DNA of 64,000 bases from Amycolatopsis sp. NBC_00345 (GTDB taxonomy: Bacteria; Actinomycetota; Actinomycetes; Mycobacteriales; Pseudonocardiaceae), in NCBI RefSeq assembly GCF_036116635.1, contig NZ_CP107995.1, positions 2,232,001-2,296,000 on the forward strand, in the 5' to 3' direction. The translations under genes were made by a program, and so were the position numbers. This document shows, one piece after another, positions 33,669 through 42,300 of this stretch (position 1 is its first letter; each line of letters opens with the position of its first letter). A model generated the notes under the pieces. That model was not told the origin of the DNA. It did no database searches and saw only the letters and a list, made by a program, of their open reading frames with translations.

Positions 33669-34459
33669 TGAATGCTGGAGGTCGCCCGGTCATGTCATCC
33701 CCCTGTAGGCGCTTCGCGGTGATAGGCGCTGCTCTAGCGCTCGCCGCGCCGCTCGCTGTCAAGTCCGCCGACGCCGCCACGGCGGTCACGTCGGCCGCGG
33801 CTGCCCCGTCGTACACGGCCGCCCAGGTGCTGGCCGGCGTCAAGAAGAACAGTACGAGCGCGAACCAGGTCAACTCCAAACCCCACATCAACACCATGAC
33901 GCGGGCCAAGAACGTGAACGCGTACCAGGTGGCGAAGGGCGTCTACGCCTACAGTTCCAGCTTGGCCGTGGACACCGACGGCAGCGACCCCGACCCCGAT
34001 CCCGATCACCAGGGCTCGACGACTTTCAATGACAGCAACGGGAAAGCGCTGGGCGCGCACCACGTGCCGTTCTACGTGCTGGGCGACGACTGTTACGAGC
34101 GCACGAGCCCCTGCCCGCACTTCTTCTACAAGGAACACGGCATCAAGGGCCGGCAGTTCGCGCTGATGTTCTACAAGAGCAAGGTCATCGGCGCGATCTT
34201 CGGCGACACGCAGACCGGGAACGACCAGACCACCTCGGACAACGACTCCCGCGAACTGGGCGAGGCGTCCGTGAAGGCGGCCTCGCTGCTCGGCATCAAC
34301 AGCAGCGGCACCGAAGGCGGCGTCGACAACGGCGTGACCGTGGTGATCTTCTCCGGCTCGGACTGGGTCGTGAACGGCACCAACTCCAACCTGAACGCCA
34401 ATACCCAGGCCTTGGTCACCAAGGCGCTGGACAGCCTCGGCGCAAGTATGGGCCTCTAG
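33668..34459 (+). CDS. Secreted GH75 chitosanase
   Basis: The 263-residue protein has a signal peptide (to about KSADAATA, ~37) and a GH75 fold: VAKGVYAYSSSLAVDTDGSD with the catalytic-type Asp/Asp pair, STTFNDSNGKALGAHHVPFY, FALMFYKSKVIGAIFGDTQT, SRELGEASVKAASLLGI and VIFSGSDW. An acidic DPDPDPDH stretch is inserted near residue 106. ATG 33668 has an ideal ribosome binding site; M9 is an alternative. It would hydrolyse chitosan outside the cell, complementing the GH64 glucanase in fungal-wall breakdown. A palindromic operator overlaps the start. Confidence 0.93.
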   Translation: MNAGGRPVMSSPCRRFAVIGAALALAAPLAVKSADAATAVTSAAAAPSYTAAQVLAGVKKNSTSANQVNSKPHINTMTRAKNVNAYQVAKGVYAYSSSLAVDTDGSDPDPDPDHQGSTTFNDSNGKALGAHHVPFYVLGDDCYERTSPCPHFFYKEHGIKGRQFALMFYKSKVIGAIFGDTQTGNDQTTSDNDSRELGEASVKAASLLGINSSGTEGGVDNGVTVVIFSGSDWVVNGTNSNLNANTQALVTKALDSLGASMGL

Positions 34460-34479
34460 CCGCGGCAACGAATCCAAGC

Positions 34480-34533
34480 TGAACGCGATCACCGCGATGC
34501 CGCCGCCGGCGAGCATGGTGGTGATCGCGTTCA
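34480..34533 (+). terminator. Long hairpin after the chitosanase gene
   Basis: TGAACGCGATCACC (34480-34493) and GGTGATCGCGTTCA (34520-34533) are perfect 14-bp inverted repeats with a GC-rich 26-nt loop, 21 bp past the stop codon. The position fits a transcription terminator. Confidence 0.55.
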
Positions 34534-34678
34534 CGGACCCAACCGCGAGATGTTCTGTGTCTTCCGGCGCACCGGGCCTGATCAGAACAGGGATCGTCTC
34601 ACGTGCCGTTGCTGGGGGTGGCCGGTGACATCAACGTCAACCCGCAACGCACCGCAGACGCCCAGCGGCGACTCAGCG

Positions 34679-35154
34679 TTAGATCCTCCGTAGCTCGAAG
34701 ATGGGAAACATCCGAGTGGTTCTGGTCCGGTAGCCGCCCATCCGACCGGCCCGCTCGACGAGGCTGGAGAACAGCGCGTCACGCTCGTCGGCCGGCAGTT
34801 CACGGGCGGCGACGTCGTAGGATTCCGCGCAGATTTCGATGTGGGCCATGGGGTTGGCACGAAGGTTGTGCGCCCAGGTCGGATTCTCCGGCGCTCCGTC
34901 GTAAGTGCCGATGATGACGGTGCGGCCCTCGATCGTGAAGTACTCCAACGGGGTCAACCGCGCTTGGCCGGATTTGGCGCCCGCCATGGTCAACAGCAAG
35001 ATATCCGCACCGCGAAGGTGCCATCGACCTTTCCGCTGTTGGCGCGGAACTCCTCGACGACGTCGCCGTTGAACGTCTTGAGTGCCTCGGGGTCGTGCTG
35101 AAGATCGGACCTGCCCAAAGCGCGAATCGCCGTGTCTGTGTCGATCTCGGTCAT
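34679..35154 (-). pseudogene. Deazaflavin-dependent oxidoreductase gene with a one-base frameshift
   Basis: The N-terminal part, from ATG 35154 (MTEIDTDTAIRALGRSDLQH, then FNGDVVEEFRANSGKVDGTF), runs into a stop. The rest, ADILLLTMAGAKSGQARLTP to MFPIFELRRI, lies in the next frame and fits the DDN/nitroreductase family (LLLTMAGAKSG, PTWAHNLRANP). One extra G in GCGGTGCGG near 35008 would restore an intact ~155-residue protein. It is either a fresh pseudogene or a sequence error. Confidence 0.8.
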
Positions 35155-35285
35155 GGCCCCCATGGTCATCCGCTGGGCGCGTGTCATCCAGGACGGACCC
35201 TACCGGGTACTCGCACAACCTACCCACAGCCGGCCCGGCAGTGCCACAATCCGGGCATGCGCAAGTCGGAGCTGGGCGATTTCCC

Positions 35286-35567
35286 GTAGACGCGCAGGGC
35301 CGCGGTATCGCCGGATTCCGTTGGACTGCGTACCTTTCGCTGTACGGACGGGACATCGGCGCGTTTCTGGCGAACTTCCGGGCGTCGTTCGCGCAAAAGA
35401 CCACCGACGGCAAGAACGTCCTCGCGCTCTTCGCCGTGGCGAACGACCAGAGCGTCCGCTGGAATCCGGTGAACCTCGGCGGTGGCGTGCTCGTCGGCTC
35501 GAACCCGTACCCGGCACTCGGCCAGAGGGCGGTGCAGGCGCCGTTCTCCGGGCCGTACCCCGGCTGA
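35286..35567 (+). pseudogene. Fragment of an unidentified protein
   Basis: The forward frame encodes VDAQGRGIAGFRWTAYLSLY, GRDIGAFLANFRASFAQKTT and LFAVANDQSVRWNPVNLGGG, ending PFSGPYPG. The composition is that of a real, possibly secreted protein, but there is no start codon with a ribosome binding site. A short ATG frame at 35257 (MRKSELGDFP) would need a frameshift to join it. I do not recognise the family. Confidence 0.4.
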
Positions 35568-35799
35568 TGAAGGATCCGGGGTGAGTTGACGATGGTACGT
35601 AACGCATTCCGGCACGCAGGTTCGCGGTGGCCCGGTTACTCAAGCGGCTGGTGCCGCGGTCGCTGCGGCGGCCCGATCGGCAGCAGCTGATCGCCGTGGT
35701 CCGGATCCTCGGCTGCCTCGGCGCGGTCGTGGGTAGCCTGCTGCGGCTGCGGCTCGATACCTCGGTGTGTCGTCGCTGTTGCCTCACTGAGACCCCGCG

Positions 35800-36063
35800 A
35801 GCAGGCGATCGACGGCAAGGCCGCCGAGTTCGGTGGTGATCCGCTCGTCGTGCTGCTGGAAGCCGGCCACCGCATCAACTGCTGATCGACAACGGCCCGC
35901 TGCCCAGGCTGTTCGGCATTGAGGGGCAGCTGTCCCGGCGGCCGGATGCCGCGGCCGTCTACGGTCCCGGAACGGTGCTGAACCCGATCGCGGACGCCGC
36001 GAAGAACGTGCTCGCCGGATCGGCGGGCGGCGCCAGGCGAGTGCGTCTGGTTCCTGCCGTGTG
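35800..36063 (+). pseudogene. Frameshifted fragment of an unidentified protein
   Basis: One frame gives REQAIDGKAAEFGGDPLVVL then LEAGHRIN and a stop; the next gives LLIDNGPLPRLFGIEGQLSR and VYGPGTVLNPIADAAKNVLA up to a stop at 36061-36063. Both are protein-like and consecutive, so a frameshift near 35880 broke one gene. An ORF start at 35627 may belong to the same gene. No family was recognised. Confidence 0.45.
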
Positions 36064-36074
36064 AACGTGATTGG

Positions 36075-36213
36075 CGAACACCCCGCTTGCGCAGGGAAGA
36101 CCTTTGGGACCCTGGCGAATCTCATTGAATGATCGGCCACCTCGCTTGCGCGGGAGAACTGCTGGTCGTCGGTCGTCACGTTCAGCACCCCGCTCGCGCG
36201 GGGCGAACACTTC
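36075..36213. CRISPR. Degenerate type I-E-like CRISPR relic (three repeats)
   Basis: Three diverged ~26-bp repeats share the core CACCCCGCTYGCGCRGGG followed by AGAC, GAAC or CGAAC, at about 36077, 36134 and 36184. They resemble the reverse complement of actinobacterial I-E repeats (GCTCGCGCGGGG core). The first spacer measures 33 nt, the I-E standard length; the second is shortened to about 23 nt. The repeats have several mismatches, and no cas gene lies in the window. Confidence 0.5.
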
Positions 36214-36629
36214 GTGAACGGGGCTGCACGCGTTGAATAGCCGGTCTTAATTCACTTTCGACGGTGCGTTGTCGATCAAGAGGAGACCCCACCAGCCATG
36301 GTGACAGTTGCCCCGCCGCCACTACGATTCGGAACCCGAGGATCCCGATACTGACCGCGGTCCGGCAGATTCAGCCGATCCGCGCCGGCACCTGTTCCTT
36401 GCACACCCGGCGAATCCGCCCCGCTGGAACCTGCGTTGCGATCGTGACGTCGCGCGCCGATCCCGGATCGGCGTGGTCCGGACGACACGGGAGTGCTGCG
36501 TTGTCGGCTGCCGCGACCGGTTGTGACTGTGCCGGGCTGGTCGCGTTGAGACCAGCCCGGCCGGGCACGTCGCGAGGCCGCGGTGCACGGCGTCGCTGCG
36601 GGCTAGCTGGGGCGGGCATGATGGTGGGC
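36214..36629. other. Gene-poor stretch after the CRISPR relic
   Basis: I find no supported gene. AGGAGAC before ATG 36298 would start an 18-codon frame (MVTVAPPPLRFGTRGSRY) that ends at once. It could be a gene start cut off by a frameshift, but the following frames are not convincing. Confidence 0.35.
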
Positions 36630-36910
36630 ATGACCGTCGGCGAGCACTCGGCCCTCTGCTGCGGCTGCAGAACCATCTCGTTGCACAGCTCGTCGACGTT
36701 GTGGCGATGTTCCCGTCGCAGCCCGGCTGGTGCCACAACAGTGTCTACGCCTTGGTCCTCAGTCATGGCCGCTGGTTCCGGCCCGCGCCGCTGCCGGTCA
36801 GTTGGTCTCGCGGCTCGCCCGGAAGGCGTTTCGCCCACGCCACCCGGCATGTGGCCACGTACGACCTGGCTTACGTCGAGGGGTCCGTGCGCGCCAAGAG
36901 GCGCTTCTGA
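36630..36910 (+). pseudogene. Fragment of an unidentified protein
   Basis: After MTVGEHSAL in one frame, the neighbouring frame continues LRLQNHLVAQLVDVVAMFPS, QPGWCHNSVYALVLSHGRWF, then HVATYDLAYVEGSVRAKRRF and a stop at 36908-36910. The switch near 36655-36662 indicates a frameshift. The coding look is strong, but I cannot name the family. The rest up to the IS110 element (36911-37149) shows nothing. Confidence 0.4.
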
Positions 36911-37149
36911 TCGAGCGGAGGCGAAAGACCCCACCCCTGGGCTGTCGCAGCAGTTCGGGTGAAGCTGAGAGTGCTCTGCTCCGGGGGACTCCGGAGGGGG
37001 TGGAGAGCAGCTCTGACTGTGAGACTGTCTTTCGTCGCTCGAGGTGGTCTGACCCGTGCTACGACTGGCCCGATGAGTGCCCTGGCGTTGATCTGTCGGC
37101 TGCCTCGGGCGACGTGTCCGGATGACACGTCCGGACGGGCAGTGACCTC

Positions 37150-38327
37150 ATAGGAGCCTGATCGCAGCAGGTCCCATCACAGTCCTGTCCGCCCGCCCGG
37201 CCGCGTCATGACCACGCAGCCCGGGAAGGACTCGCAGCCAGTGACCAGCATCCCCGATTCCGCTCGCCGGCGCATCGTCGTCGGCGTCGACACCCACAAG
37301 TATGCGCACGTCGCCGTCGCATTGGACTCCCTCGGTGCCCGGCTGGGCGACACCGTCATCACCGTCAACCGTGCCGGCTACGCCGAGTTCGAGCGGTGGG
37401 CGCGCCAGCTGGGGCAACTGATCACCTTCGGTGTCGAGGGCACCGGATCTTACGGGGCCGGGCTGGCGTCGTTCCTGCGCCGCCGGGGCCACCGGGTTGT
37501 GGAGGTCAACCGTCCTGACCGGCGCATCCGCCACCTGCACGGCAAGGACGATCCGATCGACGCCGAGTCCGCGGCCCGCGCTGTCCTGTCCGGCGTCGCC
37601 ACCGCGACACCGAAATCCGCGGACGGATCTGCCGAAATGATCCGGCAGATCAAAATCGCGAAAGACACGGCCGTCAAATCCCGCAGCCAGGCCATCATCA
37701 CGCTGAAAACCGTGATCGTGAACGCGCCACCCGAACTGCGGGAAGAACTGGAGCATCTCACCGACAAGAAACTTATCGAGCGCTGCGCCGACGTCAGCAA
37801 TGACGGAATGATGACGCCGGTCGACGCGGCGCGCTACACCCTCCACTCGCTGGCCGAACGTTACCGCGAACTCGACCGCGAACTGCGCCTGCACGACCTG
37901 GTCCTCGCGACCCTCACCCGCCGGGCCGCACCCGCACTGACCGGCCTGTTCGGCATCGGAGCCGACTCCGCCGCCGAGCTGCTCGTCGTGGTCGGAGACA
38001 ACCCCGGCCGCATCCACTCCGAGGCCGCCCTCGCGAAACTCTGCGGAGCCTGCCCCGTCCCCGCGTCCTCCGGAAACACCACCCGCCATCGACTCAACCG
38101 AGGCGGTCATCGCCAAGCCAACGCCGCGCTGCACAGAATCATCATCGTGCGGATGCGGTTCCACGAACCCACCATCAACTACGTCACACGCCGAACAACA
38201 GAAGGAAAGACCAAACGCGAGATCATGCGCTGCCTCAAACGATCGTTGATACGCGAAATCTACCAAATACTCGTCGCGCCACACAAGGTAAAATCGGAAG
38301 CAAATCCCGCTTGACATCTATAGGAGC
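37150..38327 (+). mobile_element. IS110-family insertion sequence
   Basis: A complete IS110-type transposase gene lies between two copies of ATAGGAGC (37150-37157 and 38320-38327). IS110 elements lack clear terminal inverted repeats and leave short or no duplications, so these copies mark the probable ends, with a few bases of uncertainty. The ~60 bp left of the ORF and the few bases right of it should hold the ends and the bridge RNA region. The element looks intact. Confidence 0.75.
37208..38314 (+). CDS. IS110-family transposase (DEDD)
   Basis: The 368-residue transposase has an N-terminal RuvC-like DEDD domain with VVGVDTHKYAH (first Asp), FGVEGTGSYG (Glu) and GKDDPIDAESAARA (Asp pair). 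After a helical linker, the C-terminal Tnp_2 (transposase_20) domain has LTGLFGIGADSAAELLVVVG, KLCGACPVPASSGNTTRHRL and NRGGHRQANAALHRI; its conserved Ser (SSG) is the catalytic nucleophile in this family. ATG 37208 is the first good start. No frameshift or stop is seen, so it is probably active. Confidence 0.95.
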   Translation: MTTQPGKDSQPVTSIPDSARRRIVVGVDTHKYAHVAVALDSLGARLGDTVITVNRAGYAEFERWARQLGQLITFGVEGTGSYGAGLASFLRRRGHRVVEVNRPDRRIRHLHGKDDPIDAESAARAVLSGVATATPKSADGSAEMIRQIKIAKDTAVKSRSQAIITLKTVIVNAPPELREELEHLTDKKLIERCADVSNDGMMTPVDAARYTLHSLAERYRELDRELRLHDLVLATLTRRAAPALTGLFGIGADSAAELLVVVGDNPGRIHSEAALAKLCGACPVPASSGNTTRHRLNRGGHRQANAALHRIIIVRMRFHEPTINYVTRRTTEGKTKREIMRCLKRSLIREIYQILVAPHKVKSEANPA

Positions 38328-38349
38328 ATCAACGCCGGGGCACATCGGC

Positions 38350-38870
38350 GCCGCCAGACGGTGTGTGCGCGGCAATCGAGACTAGAAGGTGCACTTGCAG
38401 GAACCAGCGATAAAACCCCGTAAGCGACGTGCCGGCTCAACCGGGCAGATCTGGGCCGGTGTGCAGCGCGTGCTGGGACACAAGCAGGTGCCGCAGCAAC
38501 CCCGAAGCTGAGAGTATCTGTCGGTGGGGAGGCCACGGCGAAGGTCCGCGGCGTAGCCGTGCCGATGCTGTCGGGCAGCAGTTGGACGCCTCCCACGTCG
38601 ATCGATCGTGGGAACCGTTCCCGATCGCCGACCCGCAGCGACATCTGGTCGTTGCGATGGCAGGATCGTCGACGGCTGATGATCTCGGAACCGGGCGGAG
38701 GTCCTGTAGCAGTCCGAGCGGGCGAAAGGCGTGTACAGGGTGAAGGGTACCGGCGAGCCGACAGCCGACGACATGGAACGTCAGGAGTCCGCCGGTGAAC
38801 ACCGGCGATCCGGAGGCCGACCTCTATCGGACGAAGCGACGGGTCCCGAAGATCCAGTCCAAGCTGTTGG
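38350..38870 (+). mobile_element. 5' relic of a group II intron with truncated RT/maturase start
   Basis: The frame from GTG 38795 reads VNTGDPEADLYRTKRRVPKI QSKLLDKL, closely like the N-terminus of actinobacterial group II intron reverse transcriptases (NTG...A.RRVL.IQTKLH). It breaks off near 38870. The preceding ~450 bp look like structured intron RNA; a segment such as GGCGAAAGGCGTGTACAGGG and GTGAAGGGTACCGGCGAGCC is typical of domains I-IV. A GTGTGCG-like 5' end is possible near 38362. The RT core and domains V-VI are missing. The left edge is close to the IS110 end. Confidence 0.55.
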
Positions 38871-38901
38871 ATAAACTCCCCCATGCCCCGATGCGGGTGA
38901 A

Positions 38902-39717
38902 TCAAAGTTGTGCCCCGGATTCGGCCACTCTGACTCCTTGGTAAACAAGCGCCGACTGAGAGCCGCGATCAAGGAGGTCTTGCAGTTCATACAAGGAGTC
39001 ACGTACACTCAGCCACCTCGCCCAAGCGTCACCGATTGACATCTGTTGGTGAACGGGCGAAGGTAAGCTCTCAAACGGGTATTTCCCTGCACGCGTTGAC
39101 CGATGCGCAGCCTCTCCTCTGCCCGCAGCAAGGCTGCTAAGCGCCGCCACGAGTGTAGGACACTCTTCGCGCACCAAACCCTTACTGAATCCAAGAGGTT
39201 CTAGTAATCGACAAAGGTCGGAGTCTGAGACGCCATGACTGGCGCGGACCACATTGTCCCGATACCACACGCTCACCTTACTGATTAGCGTTACCTTATT
39301 AAGGGCCGGGCTCTCGTTTTCGCCAGAGGAACTCTTCTTGTCATTTGCTTTCATTCGCCGCACCTGCTCGGGAGTTGCGTAGAAATCCACGAAACTGTCT
39401 TGCTTTTCAAGCAAGTTGCTTATATTGTTCCTGAAGTAGATCGTAAGGGCGTGGAAGCAATGGTGCTGCATTCTCCCGTTTTTCGCCTGAGCCCAGTAAG
39501 CAACGTAGTCAAGACAGTGGGACTCCACAAATTCTTCGATTTCCGAACTGCAGAGAACCAGAAAAGCTCGAACTCTAATTCGCACCTCCTCCAGATATGG
39601 ATCCGTTAGCTCTTCGGGATCCGCAGGAACGACTCCTTCGGAAGTCAATATGCTAAGCTCGTACGCAATTGACTCAATTGTATCGTTAAGCACGTCATGC
39701 TGCGGCCAGCTCGTCAT
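38902..39717 (-). CDS. HEPN-like nuclease, partner of the DUF262 protein
   Basis: The 271-residue mostly helical protein carries DPYLEEVRIRVRAFLVLCSS EIEEFVESH, a helical HCFHALTIYFRNNISNLLE and, near residue 205, AAGRGEAAHRS, where R-G-E-A-A-H fits the HEPN RX4-6H ribonuclease motif. HEPN-like proteins of this size (MAE_28990/MAE_18760 type) are often encoded next to DUF262 proteins. The start lies 2 bp after the DUF262 stop, so they form one operon. The local DNA is much more AT-rich than the host average, indicating recent acquisition. Probably an RNase toxin or effector; no experiment is known to me for this pair. Confidence 0.7.
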   Translation of the reverse strand: MTSWPQHDVLNDTIESIAYELSILTSEGVVPADPEELTDPYLEEVRIRVRAFLVLCSSEIEEFVESHCLDYVAYWAQAKNGRMQHHCFHALTIYFRNNISNLLEKQDSFVDFYATPEQVRRMKANDKKSSSGENESPALNKVTLISKVSVWYRDNVVRASHGVSDSDLCRLLEPLGFSKGLVREECPTLVAALSSLAAGRGEAAHRSTRAGKYPFESLPSPVHQQMSIGDAWARWLSVRDSLYELQDLLDRGSQSALVYQGVRVAESGAQL

Positions 39718-39719
39718 TG

Positions 39720-40913
39720 CTACTCTGCTTCAGATAACGCAGAGACGCTGCCGGGAGGGCTTGTCGGGATTCCTGACATTGTTTGAAGCGCATTACCCCA
39801 GGCTGCGTATCGCGTCCGAACGGCTAGCGGAGTCTTGGTCGTGCTGGAGACCGAGTCAATGAAGTCGCGATCTTCCTCGCAGAGTCGCTCAAACTCATTC
39901 TTGGTAGATTCGGTGTTCGATAACTGCCATTCGCGCAGGCGGTCATCGGTTAGGTAATGAATCTGGACGTCGAAAATCGCACGGTTTAAGGAACGTTCGT
40001 AACGCCCCTTTGTGAATTTGCGGCAGACATTCTCATCCCATACAACCCTAGCGGCTGATATCGCTTTTTCGAGAACGTCGGTAGCCTGCCTAACTTTTTC
40101 CCCATTATCAAATTTCCACTCCGCAGTGAGGTGCTTCGCAGTCCCGTCCAGGAAGTTCTTCAGGTTGCCTTCATACGGCTGCACGCTGCAATAAAATGAC
40201 AAGAACCGCAAGAGTAGCTCGGCGTCAACCATTCGTCGATCTGGCTTCGCCTTCTTCAGGAGTGCCCGAATTTCCGTACTCGAACCTGAGCGCTCGTCTA
40301 CGAAGTCCATAAAGCTACCAGGAAAAAGTGCTTGCCTTAACTCTTGCGCTGATAGACGCAAGCTTCCGGAATTGAGTCGATAGAATACTGTGTAGAGAAA
40401 ATCTTGACTGTGCCACTTGCGAAGGAGTACCGCTCGAATCGTCGCATTCTCGAATCTGATGGCCTCATTCGCAAACTCGTCTTGCATCTTCTCATAGTTT
40501 GCTCCATTTAGCCTTTTCGTTTCAGTAAGACCTGTCAACTTCAATTTATCTGAGATCCACTCAGCGTCGCGCGGGTCATTCGGGTCCGCGCAAAACTGTC
40601 GAATTGCCAAAAGTCGCTGCTTGCCGTCAATCACCATGTAGCGACCGGGCGAGTTATGGTCTTCAGCCAAGACGATCTGGGGTACGGGGTAGCGTTGCAC
40701 AAGAGATTCTATGTACCTGGATTTTGCGACTCGAGTCCAGGCGTCTCGCCGCTGGAAATTCGGGTTCAAGTCAATGCGACCTTTGCGCATCTGACTTACG
40801 ACTGTCTCGACCGTCCAATCCACGGTCGTTGTCGCTGCTTCGTCCTCATCCCAGGGTGCGAGGTCCAGCTCGTCTTCGCCGGACTCGTCATCGAAGTCTT
40901 CCAGATCATTCAT
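39720..40913 (-). CDS. DUF262 (ParB/GmrSD-N-like) protein
   Basis: The 397-residue protein begins with an acidic tail (MNDLEDFDDESGEDELDLAP). The DUF262 core follows: IDLNPNFQRRDAWTRVAKSR, YIESLVQRYPVPQIVLAED and YMVIDGKQRLLAIRQF with the DGxQR nucleotide-binding motif, then FLYTVFYRLNSGSLRLSAQE LRQALFPG. The C-terminal ~170 residues are helical with no HNH motif, so unlike GmrSD it lacks its own DNA nuclease; that role may pass to the HEPN partner. ATG 40913 is chosen because the upstream frame is not protein-like. AT-rich like its partner. Confidence 0.85.
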   Translation of the reverse strand: MNDLEDFDDESGEDELDLAPWDEDEAATTTVDWTVETVVSQMRKGRIDLNPNFQRRDAWTRVAKSRYIESLVQRYPVPQIVLAEDHNSPGRYMVIDGKQRLLAIRQFCADPNDPRDAEWISDKLKLTGLTETKRLNGANYEKMQDEFANEAIRFENATIRAVLLRKWHSQDFLYTVFYRLNSGSLRLSAQELRQALFPGSFMDFVDERSGSSTEIRALLKKAKPDRRMVDAELLLRFLSFYCSVQPYEGNLKNFLDGTAKHLTAEWKFDNGEKVRQATDVLEKAISAARVVWDENVCRKFTKGRYERSLNRAIFDVQIHYLTDDRLREWQLSNTESTKNEFERLCEEDRDFIDSVSSTTKTPLAVRTRYAAWGNALQTMSGIPTSPPGSVSALSEAE

Positions 40914-41169
40914 CCGCGAAGTGTATCGTCTGGAGTCGACGATGTGCGATGACCTCGCCGTAGGTATGTCGCTCTTGTAGATGTCTCGCGCTACGCAGCC
41001 CCAACCTACGGCGGACATACCTCAGGCTGCCGCGTAGATGTTCCTCGAGCCTAGCCGTCACAGCCCATCTTACAGGCCGTCACGCATATCTCGCTCGCCG
41101 TGACGACCACAAAGACTGGTTGACCTGCGAAGATGTTGCTATCACGAATCGGTTTCCGCGGCGCCGGTT

Positions 41170-41883
41170 TCGAGTCCGGTGCTCGTGCCGGCGCTTGAGT
41201 CTGCGTTCGAAGTCATCGTCGCCGACGGGGAAGGACTCGGATGGTCCTGCGGCGGGCTGAGCACGAAGATTCACCTTGCCGGCGTGCCGGACACGCAGGA
41301 ACATCGCGACGCCCGAGCCGCCTTCGCCGTAGCCCACCGAAACCTCGCCGGACTCGCGGGGCCAGGACGCCTTGCCGTTGGCCTGTACGGCGGTCTCGGC
41401 GAGCCGGGTGCCGATCTCGCGGGCGCGGTACTCCGCAGGCACGCCGTGCCGTGACCGGCCGCACCAGTGAGCGCGCCGGTTTCCTTGAACAGCAACGGAT
41501 GCCCGGCGGCATTACGCAGCACGCGGGCGGCGAGCTCGAGCCGGCCGAGCGACGAGAGCCCCACGCGACGCCCGCCGAACCGGAGTGCAGGCCCAGCAGC
41601 ATCGTGTCGTGTGCGGTCGAGTGGCGCAGCGCCCACTCGAGGAACTCGTCGGGCACCTCGCTTCGCACCTCGTTCAGCGCTGGAACGTGCCGTACACACC
41701 GTTCGCCAGCGAGAGCGGGTTCGTCTCGAACACCAGCAGGTCGCACGGGAAGAGCCGGTCGTCGCGGGTGCGGTCGGCGGTGGCTCGCAGGTAGTCGGCG
41801 AACCTGTCGATCACCGTTTCCACGCGCTTGCGCAGCGCGAGCTGGCCCAGGTCGACGCGATGGAGGAGAAGAAGCCCGGCTGC
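41170..41883 (-). pseudogene. Lanthionine synthetase (LanC-like part) with multiple frameshifts
   Basis: Consecutive reverse-strand pieces in different frames reconstruct a LanC-like cyclase: VETVIDRFADYLRA to LVFETNPLSLANGVYGTF, then VPDEFLEWALRHSTAHDTM LGLHSGSAGVAW, then LGRLELAARVLRNAAGHPLL, then WPRESGEVSVGYGEGGSGVA MFL. At least three frame switches occur in about 550 bp. The kinase and lyase domains of a class III/IV enzyme are absent, and no precursor peptide gene was found nearby. The function is lost. Confidence 0.65.
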
Positions 41884-42300
41884 CACGGGTTGCGGCTGCT
41901 GCTTGACGCCCTCGCCGGCGAGCCCGGCTCCACCGACGGCACCCACGCCGCGTGCCGCATGCGCTGGAACCGGCAGTTCAACCAGCTGGTCGACGCCGTC
42001 GTCCTCGGCCGCGAAGGCTTTGAGGGGAAAGCGAACGAAGCCGTCGCCGAGGCACTGGAAGCCACCGCCCCTACCTGATGGCCCGTCGCCTCGGCCTGCG
42101 GTTCGTCGCGGAAACCGCGGCCGCCGACGTCTGGGGCGACCCGGTGACGTGGCTGAAGAATGCCGAGGAGTACTTCCACTCCGCCGAGATCCCCGCCGTC
42201 GCCAGCGCGTGCCGCGGCCTGCTGCGCCGAACCGGCGTGCACGTGCAGCAGCAGCGGCGGACGGGGCTCGACTGGGTGCCGACGCGGAGCAGGCGGATGC
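41866..42300 (+). pseudogene. LuxR/MalT-type regulator remnant
   Basis: Two consecutive forward frames give CRMRWNRQFNQLVDAVVLGR, EGFEGKANEAVAEALEATA and then RLGLRFVAETAAADVWGDPV, LKNAEEYFHSAEIPAVASAC RGLLRRTGV. This resembles the C-terminal TPR-like part of large LuxR ATPase regulators, just before the HTH. The HTH is not intact, and the ATPase part is missing. Confidence 0.55.

Noticed and set aside
36075..36213. An active CRISPR array
   Set aside because: Repeats are strongly diverged, one spacer is too short, and no cas genes are present; kept only as a relic.
36298..36354. Start of a possible HemC-like gene (LRFGTRGS)
   Set aside because: Stops after 18 codons, and the following frames do not continue the family.
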